Shown: positions 54,301 to 63,930 of the stretch, in pieces
How the letters are laid out: each line of letters starts with the position of its first letter
How positions within the stretch are numbered: position 1 is the first letter of the stretch
Source: Diplonema papillatum
Taxonomy: Eukaryota; Euglenozoa; Diplonemea; Diplonemida; Diplonemidae
Direction: 5' to 3'
Assembly (NCBI GenBank): GCA_030068145.1
Contig: JAPJBO010000081.1
Span: forward strand, 62,001-126,000
DNA length: 64,000 bases
Position numbers and translations under genes: made by a program
The notes under the pieces: model-generated
Databases searched by the model: none
Seen by the model: only the letters and a program-made list of their open reading frames with translations
Told to the model about the DNA's origin: nothing

Positions 54301-57300
54301 CCAAACAGTCGTGTCGAGCGGCGAAGTAGGCGAGCTCGAAGAAATCGCCGAGTTCGCCGCCGCGCAGGACGAGAAGCTGGCGGCCGTCGTCGAGCAAGTG
54401 AAGGACTCGGTCGCTTACAGCGTCTACTGCCTGCTCCGCTCGGCGCTCGGCGACCCCGTCGGCGGGCCTTTCCCCGGACAGAAAATGTCGCCCCGCTCGG
54501 CCTCGCTGCGGCGCGGGCCGACCCGGCTGCCGTCGCCCGAGGATCCGACGTCGGCGCCTTACTCCCTCTCCCCGCAGTCCTCCGCCGGCCCCGTGTACGC
54601 CGCCCGCAACATCGACCTCCTCCCGCCGCCGCTGTCCCTCCCCAGGACCACGTCGCGCCCGCCGGTCCACCACCACAGCAGCGTCCACTCGCCGAACTAC
54701 CACCCTTCGTCGTCTCCGTCGCCTCGGTTCGTCTCCGCGTTGCAGCCGGTGTTCGTGACCCCTCCCGTCCAGCCGAAGGCTGCTGCGGGCAGGGCTTTGA
54801 GCGAGAGTGACGTGAAGCTGCTCACGCAGGCCGTGCAAGCCGCGCGCGACGAGCAAGTCGAAGCCGTCGTCCTAGGAAAGGACCTCGGACAGCGTGCCCT
54901 CGAGCTCAGCAGGGCCCACGGGACCCCCGCACTCGAACGCCTGCTCACGCGGGAAGTCGACCGGTTTTTGGAAGAAACTGGTGCTGCGATGCTGCTGCCG
55001 AACGCGGCGGGGGCTCGCGCGGAGCGGCCGCGCCGCCAGGAGGCCGCGGCCGCGGCCGCCGGCCCGTACACGCCGCTGGAGGAGGCGCTGCAGCGGGAGG
55101 TCGCCGAAACGGCGGCGGTCGCCGAGCGCTGCCAGAGCGACTGCGTCGCGGCGCGGCGGCGGATCGCCGAGCTCGAGGCCGAGCTCGCCGGCGCCGCACG
55201 CGCCGGCGAAGCCGCGGCGCGCGAGCTGCGCGAAAAAAACGATTCGCTCGCTGCCCTCGCCAACCGCGTCTCCGACCTGGAGGCGGCCCTCGACGCCGAG
55301 AAGGACGCCCGCCACGCGGAGCTCTCCCGCGCCGCCGCCGATCGAAGCGACCACGAAGCGGCGGCCGCCGCGAAGTCCGGCGAGTGCGACAGGCTGCGAG
55401 GGCAGGTCGATCGACTCGATTCGCACCGGCGGGACAACCACAGGCTCCGGGCCGTCGTCGAGGACTTAGAAGCGCGCGGCGGCGATCTGGAGGCGAAGCT
55501 GCGGGAAGCGCCGGAGCTAGAAATCGAAAACGCGGATCTCCGGGAGGAGAATGAGCTGCTTTCAGCGGCGATGGCCGAGCTCGAAGAGGCGAACCACCGC
55601 CTGGCGGACGCCGCCGCAGACCACGCCGACTTGCTCGAAGAAAACGGGCTGCTCTCAGACGCCGTGCAGCGGCTCGAGCGCGAGAACAAGACGACCGGCA
55701 TCCTGCTGCAAGACGCGGTCACCCGCGCCGGCGGCGACGCGCACATCGTCTCCGAGTGCTCCCGCCTCGCCGGAGAAAACGACGCTCTCCGGTCCCGGCT
55801 CGACGACGCCGAACGGCAGGCTGCCGACGAGAGCCGCGCCGCCGGCGCGGCGCAGCGGGACGTCGCGCGGCAGTTGGACGACCTGCGGTACGAGTTCGAA
55901 GGCTTGCGGCGCCCGTCGGACGGCGGAAACTCAAAAGGTCACGAAGCCGCGGAACTCCGGCTGCGCGTCTTGGAGCTCGAGGACGAGAACGGGCAGCTGA
56001 AGGCGGCGGTGGAGAACCCGAACGCCGCGTCCGTGCTAGCCGCGACGCGGGTGTTCCGCGAGAAGCTGTCGGCGCACCGCAGGGAGCTTGTCGGCGTCAA
56101 GCGCGCCGCCGAGGACTCCGAGCGGGCGCGCAGGCGCGACGTCGCCACGCTCGAAAGCCAGCTCGCCGACGAGATCGAGCAACGCGCCTGCTGCATGCCG
56201 GAGCCGCCCGCCGCACCCGGCACCGTCTCGTTCTTCGAGCGCGAGATCGACGCGCTCAAAACGGAGCTCGCCGCCGCCCGCCGCCAGCCCCCGGCGCCCC
56301 GCAGCCCCTCTCCCCTCCCGGGACTGCCCGGGGGGACCGTCGTCCGGTCGAGGTCGCTTTCGGCTCGCCCGCGGGCGGGGGAAAACCGGGAGGCCGAACC
56401 TAGGGCGCATTCGCTTTCCGCGCGCCGGCGGCCGGCGGAGCACGCGGACGCTGAGGCCATCCCCGTGCCGCCCGAGCACGCGTACCGCACCGCGTTCTGC
56501 GACGACGACACCGAGGCGGCGCGGCTGCGGCGCGAGAACAGCCGCCTGGCCCGCGACCTGCGTGACGCCGCCGCCACGCACCAGGCCGTGCTGCGCGTGG
56601 CGGAGGCCCGCAGCGGCAGCCCGGCGCCGCCCCCCCGCTTCCTGGCTGACGCCCGCGGCCTCCGCCTGCAGACCGCCCCGACCGAACCGACGGAAGCGGC
56701 CGCGCTGAAGCGGGTCGTCGAAGGGCTCGAAAGCGAGCTATCGGTGTTGAAGCAGACGCAGAAGCGAGAAGAAGACGCGGCGCCGGCCCGCGAAGCGGCG
56801 GCGCGGTTGCGCGTCGAGCGCCTGGAGACCGAGAACGCTCGCCTGCGGGCCGCCGGCGAGCAGAGCGGCATGCGTGAGGCGGAGCTCGACACCCTCCGCG
56901 AAAAGCTGAGGAGGACCGAAGGCGACCTCGAAGGCGCGCGCTCGCTGCACTCCCGCGAGGCGGCGGCGCTGCAGGACCAGCTGCGCCGGGCGGAAAAAGC
57001 CCGGGCCCACCTCGAGCAAGCCGTCGTCGACCTCGAAGCCCGCGGCGCCGAAGCGAAGGCGGCCGCCCTCAAAGCGGCCCTCGACGCGCCGCCCGCGACG
57101 CCGCCGCCGCCGAAGAAGCCGCTCAGCGGCGCAGAAGCAGCCGGGAGGCTGCTCGAACGCGAGTTGCACCGCCTGCGGGCGGAGAACGACCTGCTCCGCG
57201 ATCGACTCGCCCGGGCGCGCACCGTGAACCCGCAGCAGCAGACGATTGAGCTGGGGCAGCGGTCCGAACCACCGGCCACGCATGCCGGGACGCTGAGGGA

Positions 57301-59818
57301 CTCGGAGGCGCGGCACGAAACCCTGGCGGCTGATTACCGCAGCTTGGCGGCCGAGAAGGTGCGCGCCGTGTCGGCGCTCGAGGCGCAGTGCGCCGCCGCG
57401 AGGGCGGACCTCGCCCAGGTGGCCCGAGACCGAGACGCATGGCGCACGGAAGCGCTGGCCAACATCGCCGCGGGGACCCCCCGTGCCGGAGGCGACTCGT
57501 GGGCGACGACGCCCCACGCTAACACCACGCCGCAGGGCCCACGGGCAGGGGGCGGCGCGGCGGCTCCGGTGACGCCGCCGAGCTTCAACGGCGCCAGAGA
57601 CCGCGACGACGCGTGGCGCACCGAAGCGCCGTCTGACACCCCCCGTGCCGGAGGCGACCGGTGGGCGACGGGCAGCACCACCGGCGGCGACGCCGCGAAA
57701 AGCGCGGAGCGCGCGGCGGCGGACTCTCAGTTCCTCTCGAAGCTGCTCGCCCACGAGCAGCGGACAGCGAAGCGAGCGGTCGAGGCGCTGCAGCTCGAAG
57801 TCGCCGAGCTGGCCGACGTGCTGAGCACCCGCCAGCGCGACGTCGTCGCACTGAAGCAGGACTGGCTGAACCTCGCGAGTCAGCAGCCGGGCCCGTACGC
57901 AGCCGCCGCCGGGGGTATCCCCGCCGAAGAGCCCGGGATGCGCGTGTTTTCGCGGCGGGAGAGCGAGACGAACTTTTCGCTGAGCAACGCGACCAACAGC
58001 CCGCGGTTCCCGCCGAGCGAAGTCGCCGGGCTCGGCGCCGACACGCCGCGCAGCGGCAGCGCGTGCGAGGCGCGCCCTGGCGGGCACGCGGTCGCCGGCG
58101 CCGTGATCAAGCTGCTCGAAAAGGAGATCCGCAGCCTCCAATCCGAGAACCAGCGGCTCTCCAAGGCCGTCGGTCGCCAGCGGACCCCCGCCGCCAACGG
58201 AGCCCTCCTGACGCCGGGGCTCCAGAAGCAGCAGGCGCTCGGGACACCCCCGTCCCCTTTCGCGCTCAGCCCTTCGAGCGCGCTCCAGAAGCAGCTGTCC
58301 GGCGATGTGTCCGTCGTCGAAGGCGACAACGCTCGCCTGCGTGAGGAGAACGCGCGGTTGAAAAACGAAGCCGAGCGGGCCGTCCACAGCGGGCAGAGGT
58401 CGCCCTTTGGGCTGACGCCGCAGGAGGCGTCGTTCCTCGAAGCCGAGAACGCGCGGCTGGCGGCCGAAAACCGGAAGCTGCGGGCGCAGGCCGACCGGAG
58501 CCCGGCTTCGCTGTCGCCGCACCTGCTCTTCTTGGGGGACGCGGCGCCCGCCGCCGGCGGGCGCGCACTCTTCGCGCCGCAGAAGCAGCTGCAGCTGCAG
58601 CAGCAGCAGCCCCTCCCCCCCGCTGCCGCCGCGGAGCTGCCGCTGCTGCGCAGCGAAAACGCACGACTCACCACCGAAAACCGGCGCCTCGAACGTGAGT
58701 CGGTCGCTCTGCGGTCCCAGCAGCAGCAGCAGCAGCAGCAGCAGGATCGCCAGCCGTCGCCGGCGTCGCCGCGGGACGGGACGAAGCTGCGGATGACGGT
58801 GGCGCTGCTCGAAGAAAAAGTCGCGTCCCTGCAGTTCGAGGCGAAGCAGCGCGGCGGCAGCCCGCGCCGCGCGCCCTCCCCGCACGCCGGCCCCGAAGCG
58901 CTTCGGACGTCCGAGGAACACGGAAACTCGTCGTTGCAGGCCGAAATGACGTTCCTCAAGTCTAAGCTCGCCCGCCTCGAAGCCGAGCGGCACACGTGGA
59001 ACCTGCCGACCGCGGCCGGCAGGACCGACAACACGCTCGCGTGCGAAGTCTTGCAGACCTGCGAGGCGAGGACCCGTGTCGTGCTGATGGACGCACAAAG
59101 CGAAATCAGACGGGCGCTCGCCATGTGTGCGGCGAGGGGTGCTGCTGCGCTGGCCGTCTCCCGCTCACGGCAGGCGTCCACCCTCGTGGAAGCGGAGCAC
59201 CTTGCCCGTGGAGCGTTGGAGGGCGGCTGGCAGGGCGCGTGTTCCTTCGCCGAGGCGATGCGCGGGACACCCGACACCGCGTCGCTGGCGTTCCGCGGCC
59301 GCGAAGGTATCCGGTCGCTGCTTTTCGAAGCGGAAGTCGACGGCCGGCGCGCTGTGGGCGAACTCGAGGACACCGCTCGATCCGGGGTCGAGTCGCTGCG
59401 GGGGCTCGGCCGGCAGCAGGACCAGGCGGTGCTGGTGGGGACCGTCGTGCGCGGCAACGGGCTGGTGACCGCCAAAAAGCTGAACGAAAGGCTCGGCGTC
59501 GTGGTGGACATCTCCAAGGGCCGGATCCTGGTGCAGTTCTCCGGGAAGCTCGGCGCCTTCGCGCTGAAGGAGGGCAACGTGCGGCCGCTGAGGCAGGACC
59601 CGTTCACCGTCGACCTGCTCCCGCCAGACCTCCAGCACGCCTCGCAGCGCTGCCAGCTGCTGGCGGAAGAAGCCGCCTGCAGACGGTCCCTCGCAGTTGC
59701 TCGCCTCGTCTCCGGCGGGCGTCCACTTGCGCACCACTCGCGCTTACCGTGGTCGCGGATCGCTTTCATGTTGGAGCAGTGCTATGCCGAAATCAGGCCG
59801 CTGCTGGCCCCACGCTGA
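48377..59818 (+). CDS. Giant protein: inactive SHIP-like 5-phosphatase, C2, PH, coiled coil
   Basis: One uninterrupted frame of 3,813 codons, ATG 48377 to TGA. Residues about 210-585 follow the inositol-polyphosphate 5-phosphatase order: KIWVGSIDLN, DLYVVGFVGV, GIAVALRFDETTFCFV, FHHTFVFGGLGDE, GRHAVTSIFEVPV. The catalytic signatures (GTWN, FQE, SHL, GDLNYR, CDR, SDH) are all changed, so it is probably a lipid-binding or scaffold pseudoenzyme. Residues 699-785 (NSQFFLTQQHVMLSLQC, GSGTVALAD) resemble the C2 domain that follows in SHIP. Residues about 800-1420 are charged helices. A PH domain is at 1432-1520 (MGFVLQKVKAGKQWTF, ending DLWISALAS). Residues about 1550-3600 are coiled coil with Ser/Pro/Arg linkers and a Gln run. 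An SH3-like segment (GNGLVTAKKLNERLGVVVDI) near 3688 precedes the end. A membrane-linked cytoskeletal role is likely (inference). Confidence 0.85.
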   Translation: MWNDGSQGGETIRTDARASAGTVARRRAVEREDVEEALSLNFTLGLQRLWRQNLEYLTGVFHTETGTTWVVNIARGEATELEGRQNGVACLEAARRAKSAKKPGGIAILNTLRGPLKLSRTARSVVVPDVPVEATFDHPAEAQRFFECLKTCCQMLVYAPFLTPPPPAPPVGIVQLSGVVEDAPIRLSTERYHLDARCELRASRDPTETRKIWVGSIDLNHEMLPSRSDLSRWIPKGDIDLYVVGFVGVSVEKYPDPTRLINQVCRHVGKKIYTNTFSEWDRGEVLVAVLARNTVLTRVWGEATWKGSVVRDPEHSPTAAESLGGSPLQNNSAENIAAREPSPPACDAGAPANLSTHSIAEIQKVESTYTATSAGSPAAAESPTAGARPTSDGGTANSPDGAETESVAHSVKSGARKGKRVTLQPLKPDEGQGAAPQRGTKTEGIAVALRFDETTFCFVCTKVRAGTQFGRRAVRERTETLRRLLSQISFDGDELVDLPSRFHHTFVFGGLGDEILREVRDGHVMSQYYEGDLVLPSGASLSQRVFYSSLKHCEPNCLSYESLVPWGTVEEGRHAVTSIFEVPVVLTYLESLSTPSAIHKMEVTVRVTEQDIERELAKRGRAGALRAACAGLRCFLYAGFSVDDPAGGSFSKSEPAGSFSSQKAARPPLAARSAALSPAPPGPSGQRSFAATFPAVNSHTNSQFFLTQQHVMLSLQCDALDPDEGGFGSGTVALADTFASMWAAEADAGAGSGLEKRSPAVPFSVPLSARTERSAVTLEGSVSVITDATPLLALEGERRERDEKQRQVVVREWERTRPSIVEEEHDASQTLFAESRLLDGEAEARTQCTDGESAQFAAYKGWHAIFMRERTDRQELVDGLKFAVGLILIQATSVKRLVDLSVTKAAELREEEDLAFQQMSAACRGLVSGLGAFEAARRRVLDGEAAARKDLLLAEKAGHRRVVSWWTLGLLELHSQLSLFAEEAFRFAALRVAFAEPLARRVVEKEEFHDASWCLRCVEKTWRKNLLALELAGRTEVTDRRCRIEREEIERRAQLSRNATVEEFLAARARDRAFAREAEAVNWAAMGGWLRVCRAEDAAFAALTLAYDAESKKQVSDLLARFEYGERDAREALCEEWSDVIRCWMWEAVEKGERVELLVEEAARFQSAFRDDLHSEFLAARVKERVREDKEATERRHVWEFEADLREDLWLTQVEAFRRLRSSWNEDVEGIRAAHDKSTEVLGNRIIMSETFSRESIFAVETHRRRDVRERRFLELAEMDARNDVGVTNREFVTTCLAALESETRSELESQMGTALREMLEWTSGVLSVEAHCEREMTDTMEFIFLEQLSRAIIVVERERMMQQAVSDTANAGRGGIERSETMARLLREEAFQRGLVAEDERKSFETNVTDAVVFPRGAARDPFAAAPVTKMGFVLQKVKAGKQWTFAPRLAVLSGSSLSLYEEAKRFDLSYGCAAQKVALSPDGLTVSTAGHTGKNAVTLHAETPHARDLWISALASGTHGRPRNVGCQTAVTALGDSAGEDAGLTKKVLPSALDPFSPSPSPRSFGGGGAAPARPAPARRYDLSVPHDDDEPGGDFSSVVAALDERLASLQRELAPTEADLPSPRARAFSESEYRTHTYTSKDKEASADDERLKDIYESLTRLKHASADTTVLMLEKVEGDLADLRTSMRQADVERAFTSMNSDLTDVRRASETANRTLSSKLSQDMRELKQVDTESRIRAAWDELDHVRSATSQTTVALMARVEDEMKSLRQAAGKGKGDREFRAGYRASPRHPSPPGARGRSLSVKSRLEELAAQRLGGTRARGSRSASPVNWASPLTPSGAGGLHRHGAAPPDTSFATPRYRSSSVPPHSRPPAPRHSSLRQSVSFEGGDSASLYTPSRDRWLAPPDVVTEGSQTAVTRRAMEQMESELRILRDAAVSGRLLSAGDEAPEIVFERKESGLRVKRMMSSAAQTVVSSGEVGELEEIAEFAAAQDEKLAAVVEQVKDSVAYSVYCLLRSALGDPVGGPFPGQKMSPRSASLRRGPTRLPSPEDPTSAPYSLSPQSSAGPVYAARNIDLLPPPLSLPRTTSRPPVHHHSSVHSPNYHPSSSPSPRFVSALQPVFVTPPVQPKAAAGRALSESDVKLLTQAVQAARDEQVEAVVLGKDLGQRALELSRAHGTPALERLLTREVDRFLEETGAAMLLPNAAGARAERPRRQEAAAAAAGPYTPLEEALQREVAETAAVAERCQSDCVAARRRIAELEAELAGAARAGEAAARELREKNDSLAALANRVSDLEAALDAEKDARHAELSRAAADRSDHEAAAAAKSGECDRLRGQVDRLDSHRRDNHRLRAVVEDLEARGGDLEAKLREAPELEIENADLREENELLSAAMAELEEANHRLADAAADHADLLEENGLLSDAVQRLERENKTTGILLQDAVTRAGGDAHIVSECSRLAGENDALRSRLDDAERQAADESRAAGAAQRDVARQLDDLRYEFEGLRRPSDGGNSKGHEAAELRLRVLELEDENGQLKAAVENPNAASVLAATRVFREKLSAHRRELVGVKRAAEDSERARRRDVATLESQLADEIEQRACCMPEPPAAPGTVSFFEREIDALKTELAAARRQPPAPRSPSPLPGLPGGTVVRSRSLSARPRAGENREAEPRAHSLSARRRPAEHADAEAIPVPPEHAYRTAFCDDDTEAARLRRENSRLARDLRDAAATHQAVLRVAEARSGSPAPPPRFLADARGLRLQTAPTEPTEAAALKRVVEGLESELSVLKQTQKREEDAAPAREAAARLRVERLETENARLRAAGEQSGMREAELDTLREKLRRTEGDLEGARSLHSREAAALQDQLRRAEKARAHLEQAVVDLEARGAEAKAAALKAALDAPPATPPPPKKPLSGAEAAGRLLERELHRLRAENDLLRDRLARARTVNPQQQTIELGQRSEPPATHAGTLRDSEARHETLAADYRSLAAEKVRAVSALEAQCAAARADLAQVARDRDAWRTEALANIAAGTPRAGGDSWATTPHANTTPQGPRAGGGAAAPVTPPSFNGARDRDDAWRTEAPSDTPRAGGDRWATGSTTGGDAAKSAERAAADSQFLSKLLAHEQRTAKRAVEALQLEVAELADVLSTRQRDVVALKQDWLNLASQQPGPYAAAAGGIPAEEPGMRVFSRRESETNFSLSNATNSPRFPPSEVAGLGADTPRSGSACEARPGGHAVAGAVIKLLEKEIRSLQSENQRLSKAVGRQRTPAANGALLTPGLQKQQALGTPPSPFALSPSSALQKQLSGDVSVVEGDNARLREENARLKNEAERAVHSGQRSPFGLTPQEASFLEAENARLAAENRKLRAQADRSPASLSPHLLFLGDAAPAAGGRALFAPQKQLQLQQQQPLPPAAAAELPLLRSENARLTTENRRLERESVALRSQQQQQQQQQDRQPSPASPRDGTKLRMTVALLEEKVASLQFEAKQRGGSPRRAPSPHAGPEALRTSEEHGNSSLQAEMTFLKSKLARLEAERHTWNLPTAAGRTDNTLACEVLQTCEARTRVVLMDAQSEIRRALAMCAARGAAALAVSRSRQASTLVEAEHLARGALEGGWQGACSFAEAMRGTPDTASLAFRGREGIRSLLFEAEVDGRRAVGELEDTARSGVESLRGLGRQQDQAVLVGTVVRGNGLVTAKKLNERLGVVVDISKGRILVQFSGKLGAFALKEGNVRPLRQDPFTVDLLPPDLQHASQRCQLLAEEAACRRSLAVARLVSGGRPLAHHSRLPWSRIAFMLEQCYAEIRPLLAPR

Positions 59819-59839
59819 GTTTTCACGAACTCTCCCTGC

Positions 59840-60425
59840 GACCGCCAAGAAATTGAATGAGAGGCTTGGTGTCGTGGTGGACATCTCCATGAGCCGGATG
59901 CTGGTGCAGTTCTCCGGGAAGCTTCGCGCTGAAGGAGGCAACGTGCGGCCGCTGCGGCAGGACCCGACCTGCTCCCGCCCGACCTCCAGCACGCCTCGCA
60001 GCGCTGCCTCTTTCAAACAGCTGCCAGCTGCTGCCGGAAGGAAAAAGCCGCCTGCAGACGGTCTCCCACAGTTGCTCGCCTCGGGCGTCCACTTGCGCAC
60101 CACTCGCGCTTCCCGTGGTCGCAGATCGCTTTCATGTGGGAGCAGTGCAGTGTGAAATCAGGCCACTGCTGGCCCCACGCTGAGTTTTCAGCGTACGGAC
60201 TCTCTGGTGTGAGCGACCTTGTTTTTGGGGAAAGCAGATTTTCTGCAGTGTTCGTAGCTGCACCGTTGCGGGCCCTGCAACGTTGCCAGCTGCTTGAAAG
60301 GGTAGCAATAGGCGATCTCTAACAGTTGCTAGACTCGTATTCGGCGGGCCCCACATGCGCTTACTAAGGTTGCGTTCATGCTGGAGCGTTGCCATGCCGA
60401 AACTAGGCCTGTTGGCCCCACGAAG
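59840..60425 (+). pseudogene. Two decayed tandem copies of the giant gene's 3' end
   Basis: 59840-60183 repeats the coding stretch from ACCGCCAAAAAGCTGAACGA (59469) to the CCCCACGCTGAG stop region, with substitutions and small indels that break the frame; GGTGGTGGACATCTCC and TTCTCCGGGAAGCTTCGCGC are clear. A third, more eroded copy follows to about 60425 (CCAGCTGCTTGAAAGG, GTTCATGCTGGAGCGTTGCC, GCCGAAACTAGGCC). Decay increases with distance from the gene. Confidence 0.85.
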
Positions 60426-61480
60426 CAGATTCTCTGCACAGTAGGTAGTCCACACACAGCGCAACGCAGGAGTATGCACGCCTCGCGCTTGCCAGCTGCG
60501 ACGCTTACGCACCCGGATGATCTCAGACTTGTATCGGGAGCCGCGTTCTGGTCTCTGGGGATTTCTGGCAGTCGGAGCATCCGTGTCCGGAACTGCCCCC
60601 GGACAACCTGTTCATGCACATGCGGTCTCGTAGTCTCTCCGGCCTTCGAGTTCCGTCGAGCTGCGCGCTTCTCCCAACAGAGTCTGGAAGTTATCTTCTG
60701 CTTATCTTCTTGGACATCTCCGGGAGCAGCGACGTGTCTGGACTGCTCGGCGGCCACTCTCTTCGATTTCACTCCTCTTTTCGTGTTTTTTGCCTTCTTG
60801 TACCGCCCCCTCCCGTCAACCCCCTTGTAGCCGGGTCCGCAGGCCCTCCTGCCGACAAACCTCTTTGTGCGTAGTCCGAGTCCGCAACTCATCATCTCTC
60901 TGCCATTCGGGTCTTGAGCCGAGTGGCAGATTTGCCAACGTTAAACCCGAAGCATTGAACCGAAGAAAATAAAAAAAAGCATCGGGGGTGATCCTCTCTT
61001 GTGTATTACGACCTTCCAGCATCGTGCAAAGTTGTTGCAATGCTACGTGCGAAAAGGCTGAGTAAACCCGGCAACAGATACTAGTTGCCGACGATAGAGC
61101 GAAAAGGTGGCAGCGTAGGCTCATTTGTGTAGGAACAGCCATTGGCTTGCACCACGGTTTCACCCAATTTTAAGCTTACCTTTGCAGGCTTTGCGAAGGT
61201 TGGTCCCAATATCTCTGCACTCGTCGGTCACCGCAGACTTTCCAGTGCACCACCGATCCCTGAATTTTTTGCCGTCGACTTCCCGGTCAACGTAGTCCCC
61301 CCAGGGCCTTGGAAGGTGATCCGAAGAAGTGGAAGATCGTGGGGTCGGATACGCTGGGCACCAGGTGGATCACCCTTTATCAGTTGTTATCATCAGGAAT
61401 GAATCGACAGTCGCCTGACGTGTGGCTGCTGGCATCGCGTACCCGATCACTTTCATACAAAGCACAGCGTCGCTGACTTG
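60426..61480. other. Spacer downstream of the giant gene
   Basis: No recognised gene. A stretch at 61187-61310 is flanked by a TTTGCAG acceptor-like and a TGGAAGGTGATC donor-like site and reads FAKVGPNISALVGHRRLS, but no partner exons were found. Confidence 0.35.
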
Positions 61481-61481
61481 T

Positions 61482-61640
61482 TTTTTTTGTACAAGCACCT
61501 GCTTTGTAGGAAATGCTTGAGGAGACTGCCAGTTGCGATAGATCAAAGGAGGCAAATGTGCTGTAGCCCACACGAAACACAGGTAAATCTGGGCTTAGTG
61601 GCAGGCGTAAGCGTTTAACAGAACAGACCCACTCGAATGT
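61482..61640 (+). repeat. Dispersed repeat E, copy 3
   Basis: ACAAGCACCTGCTTTGTAGG, GTGCTGTAGCCCACACGAAA, CACAGGTAAATCTGGGCTTA; the closest match to 23655-23870, truncated at its 3' end. Confidence 0.85.
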
Positions 61641-62510
61641 TTTGTTTGTTCACCAGGCATGCGATGATGCACGATATAAGACGCTCGCTTCTTATCTTTA
61701 TACCTTTTTTGCAGATTCTCGAAACACCCTCTTATACCTTGTCTGATCTCGCGTTGGTCGCTGCTACAACCGAGTGCCCTCTATCGCGAAGTGTCGGATG
61801 TCCCGCTCGTGCAGCACAGAATAAGCAGGCGCTGCATAAAACTGAGCATTTCAAGGCACGTCACGCGGAGACATCAAACACGTCTTTACTATGCTACAAA
61901 AAAATCTGACGATGGTCACCACGAGGCTTCTAAACCAGAATGTCAAGCGAAGTTTCAAAGAGACTTTCGTGGTCGAACCAGATGCTCACACAACCCCAAG
62001 CTTTCAGGCGCGGAAAAAATAGCCTGCCCAGTCCTCCGGTCTCAGTTGCTAGCCCAGTTTCACCCATTGTTCACCACCAAACCCGGCGCCCCCGCGCTCT
62101 GTTCTATGGTCTCTTTCTCCGGCATCCTTTTTTTTTCTTCTTTTCCGTTTGTCCATTGCCAGGGGGGGGTATTCTGCGACCTGGAAACTTGATATTTATG
62201 GCAACGACTTCGCCAGGGCAGAACAGACGGTGGAGATTCCTGTTTGCTGGGTCCGAGGAGGGAGCTTGTTGTAAAAAGGGATGAAAGTGACCTTGTCCAC
62301 GCAGACGCTCATATCCGTGAGTACTAATAGAGTTCTTCCTTCATTCTTGCAGTCGCGCAAGGAGCTGCGTTAACTACAATGTGGCAACTCAGCAAGCACG
62401 CTACCGCCTGAACAAACTACGTTTACCCCCCCGAGTTCGAGTCGGAATGCACGGTGCCTGACCCGTCAGAAATTTCGACGTGTGAATGCCGCTTTCAAAT
62501 GTGTTGGTAC
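61641..62510. other. Spacer, nothing recognised
   Basis: Short frames and homopolymer runs (T near 62130, G near 62162). Confidence 0.35.
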
Positions 62511-62681
62511 TTGTATAATCTTGCGGTTTGCCCTGCAATGTGTGCTGTGAGCAGGTTTGAAAGAAAGTTGCAGGCAGCTGTTTTGGTCTATCAGAGTTCC
62601 TAGCGTGAAGCAGGAGGAGGATGCAAACAATGAGTGAGAAGTCGACGCACGCACAAGCAAAACAAAGCGCCTATCTTTTTT
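62511..62681 (+). repeat. Dispersed repeat D, copy 5 (diverged)
   Basis: TTGTATAATCTTGCGG, GCCCTGCAATGTGTGCTGTG, GACGCACGCACAAGCAAAAC, AAAGCGCCTATCTTTTTT. Confidence 0.7.
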
Positions 62682-62860
62682 CATGTTTTAAGACGCCAGT
62701 CTTAAAATGCGAGTATTGGTCGACTAGTTACATGCTTTGGTACAGGACTTCTCTCTCGCTCACACGACCGCTCACGCGCTCTTGCTTTGCGTGTCTGCAA
62801 GCGCTGTGCCGCTCACGTGCTACTTGTGCAGTCTCATCTTTTTGCATTTTCTTTCTACCT

Positions 62861-63067
62861 GCATTTGTAGGAAATACTCAAGGCAGCCGATTGCGACTCG
62901 CCAAGGGTGTCAAATATGCTGAAAGGTCTACACGGTAAAAGCTGGGATTTCGTGCCGGGTGTATTAAAAGCGTTCAACACGAGAAGAACGGCTCATATAT
63001 TTGTAGTTGTACCGCCCCCTCTAGCTCCCGTCGGAATTAAGCACCGGCCGGCCGAGTATTTCTTTTC
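62861..63067 (+). repeat. Dispersed repeat E, copy 4 (diverged)
   Basis: GCATTTGTAGGAAATACTCA, TTTGTAGTTGTACCGCCCCC, TCTAGCTCC, GCCGAGTATTTCTTTTC; spans both halves of the family. Confidence 0.7.
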
Positions 63068-63454
63068 ACAACAGCCGCACTCGTGGGAAGTCATTGAAAG
63101 GCCAATGTAAACCCGCTCATACAACAGTGTTTTCTTCCTCTGTTTTTGTTCACAACATTCTTCACAACAGTCCACAAAGAAAAAGAGAAGGAAAGAAGAT
63201 GGGGGGTCTTCTTTCTCCGCCACGAGAGCGCTATCGAAACGAATGTACCCCTCTGAAATACGTACGAGTTGACCAGTTCGTCCTCCCTCGTTTCCCTCTT
63301 CCGAATTCCGGTACTGCTTGTGTTGTCCTTCCGCCGGTGCGGAGACGAAAAGGGCAAGAACGAGACGGCAGGAGCGCAGCTACAGTCCTTCTATTCGAAT
63401 AGGTTTCTGCTTTCTGAGATTTTCTCGAGGACAAAACTTCCAAACCTCATAGGA

Positions 63455-63612
63455 GGCAATGGGAGAGAATGCGCTGCGGCCCACACAAAACACAGGTAAA
63501 TCTGGTCGGGCGGAAGCATTCAGCAAAAATGACCCTGTTTGGAATCGGTTGTTTCTCCTGCTAGCCTCCGAAATGCGCACCGCAATGGACACCTCGAGTA
63601 TTTCTTGTGGCT
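63455..63612 (+). repeat. Dispersed repeat E, copy 5
   Basis: GCGCTGCGGCCCACACAAAA, CACAGGTAAATCTGG, GTTGTTTCTCCTGCTAGCCT, CACCTCGAGTATTTCTTGTG. Confidence 0.7.
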
Positions 63613-63930
63613 ACAACCCAGGCCGAAAGAGCGAAAAAAGAGAACACAACAAAACAAGCGCAGGTCTCTTCGTTGTGTCCGTCTTCCTGCGCTCTGAGAG
63701 TTTACGGAACCTTTGGAAAAGTTTTGTTTTGATCATTTCCCCACCGGTCTGCCTGGTGAACAGGCCCCAGCAAACTTGGGCAAGGGGAGAAACGCAGCAG
63801 TACTGAAGTGTTCTCAGCTAGAAAATGCTGTTCTACGAGGAAGGTACCCGTCCTTGCGACTTCAGGTGAGGCGACTGTCGCTTCGTGTCGGATACACCGA
63901 ATTCTTCGATGGATACCCTCCCCTGCTACT

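Noticed and set aside
56738-59098. 786-codon minus-strand frame opposite the coiled coil
   Set aside because: Same explanation: a codon-bias shadow of the + strand gene with leucine/arginine-rich low complexity.
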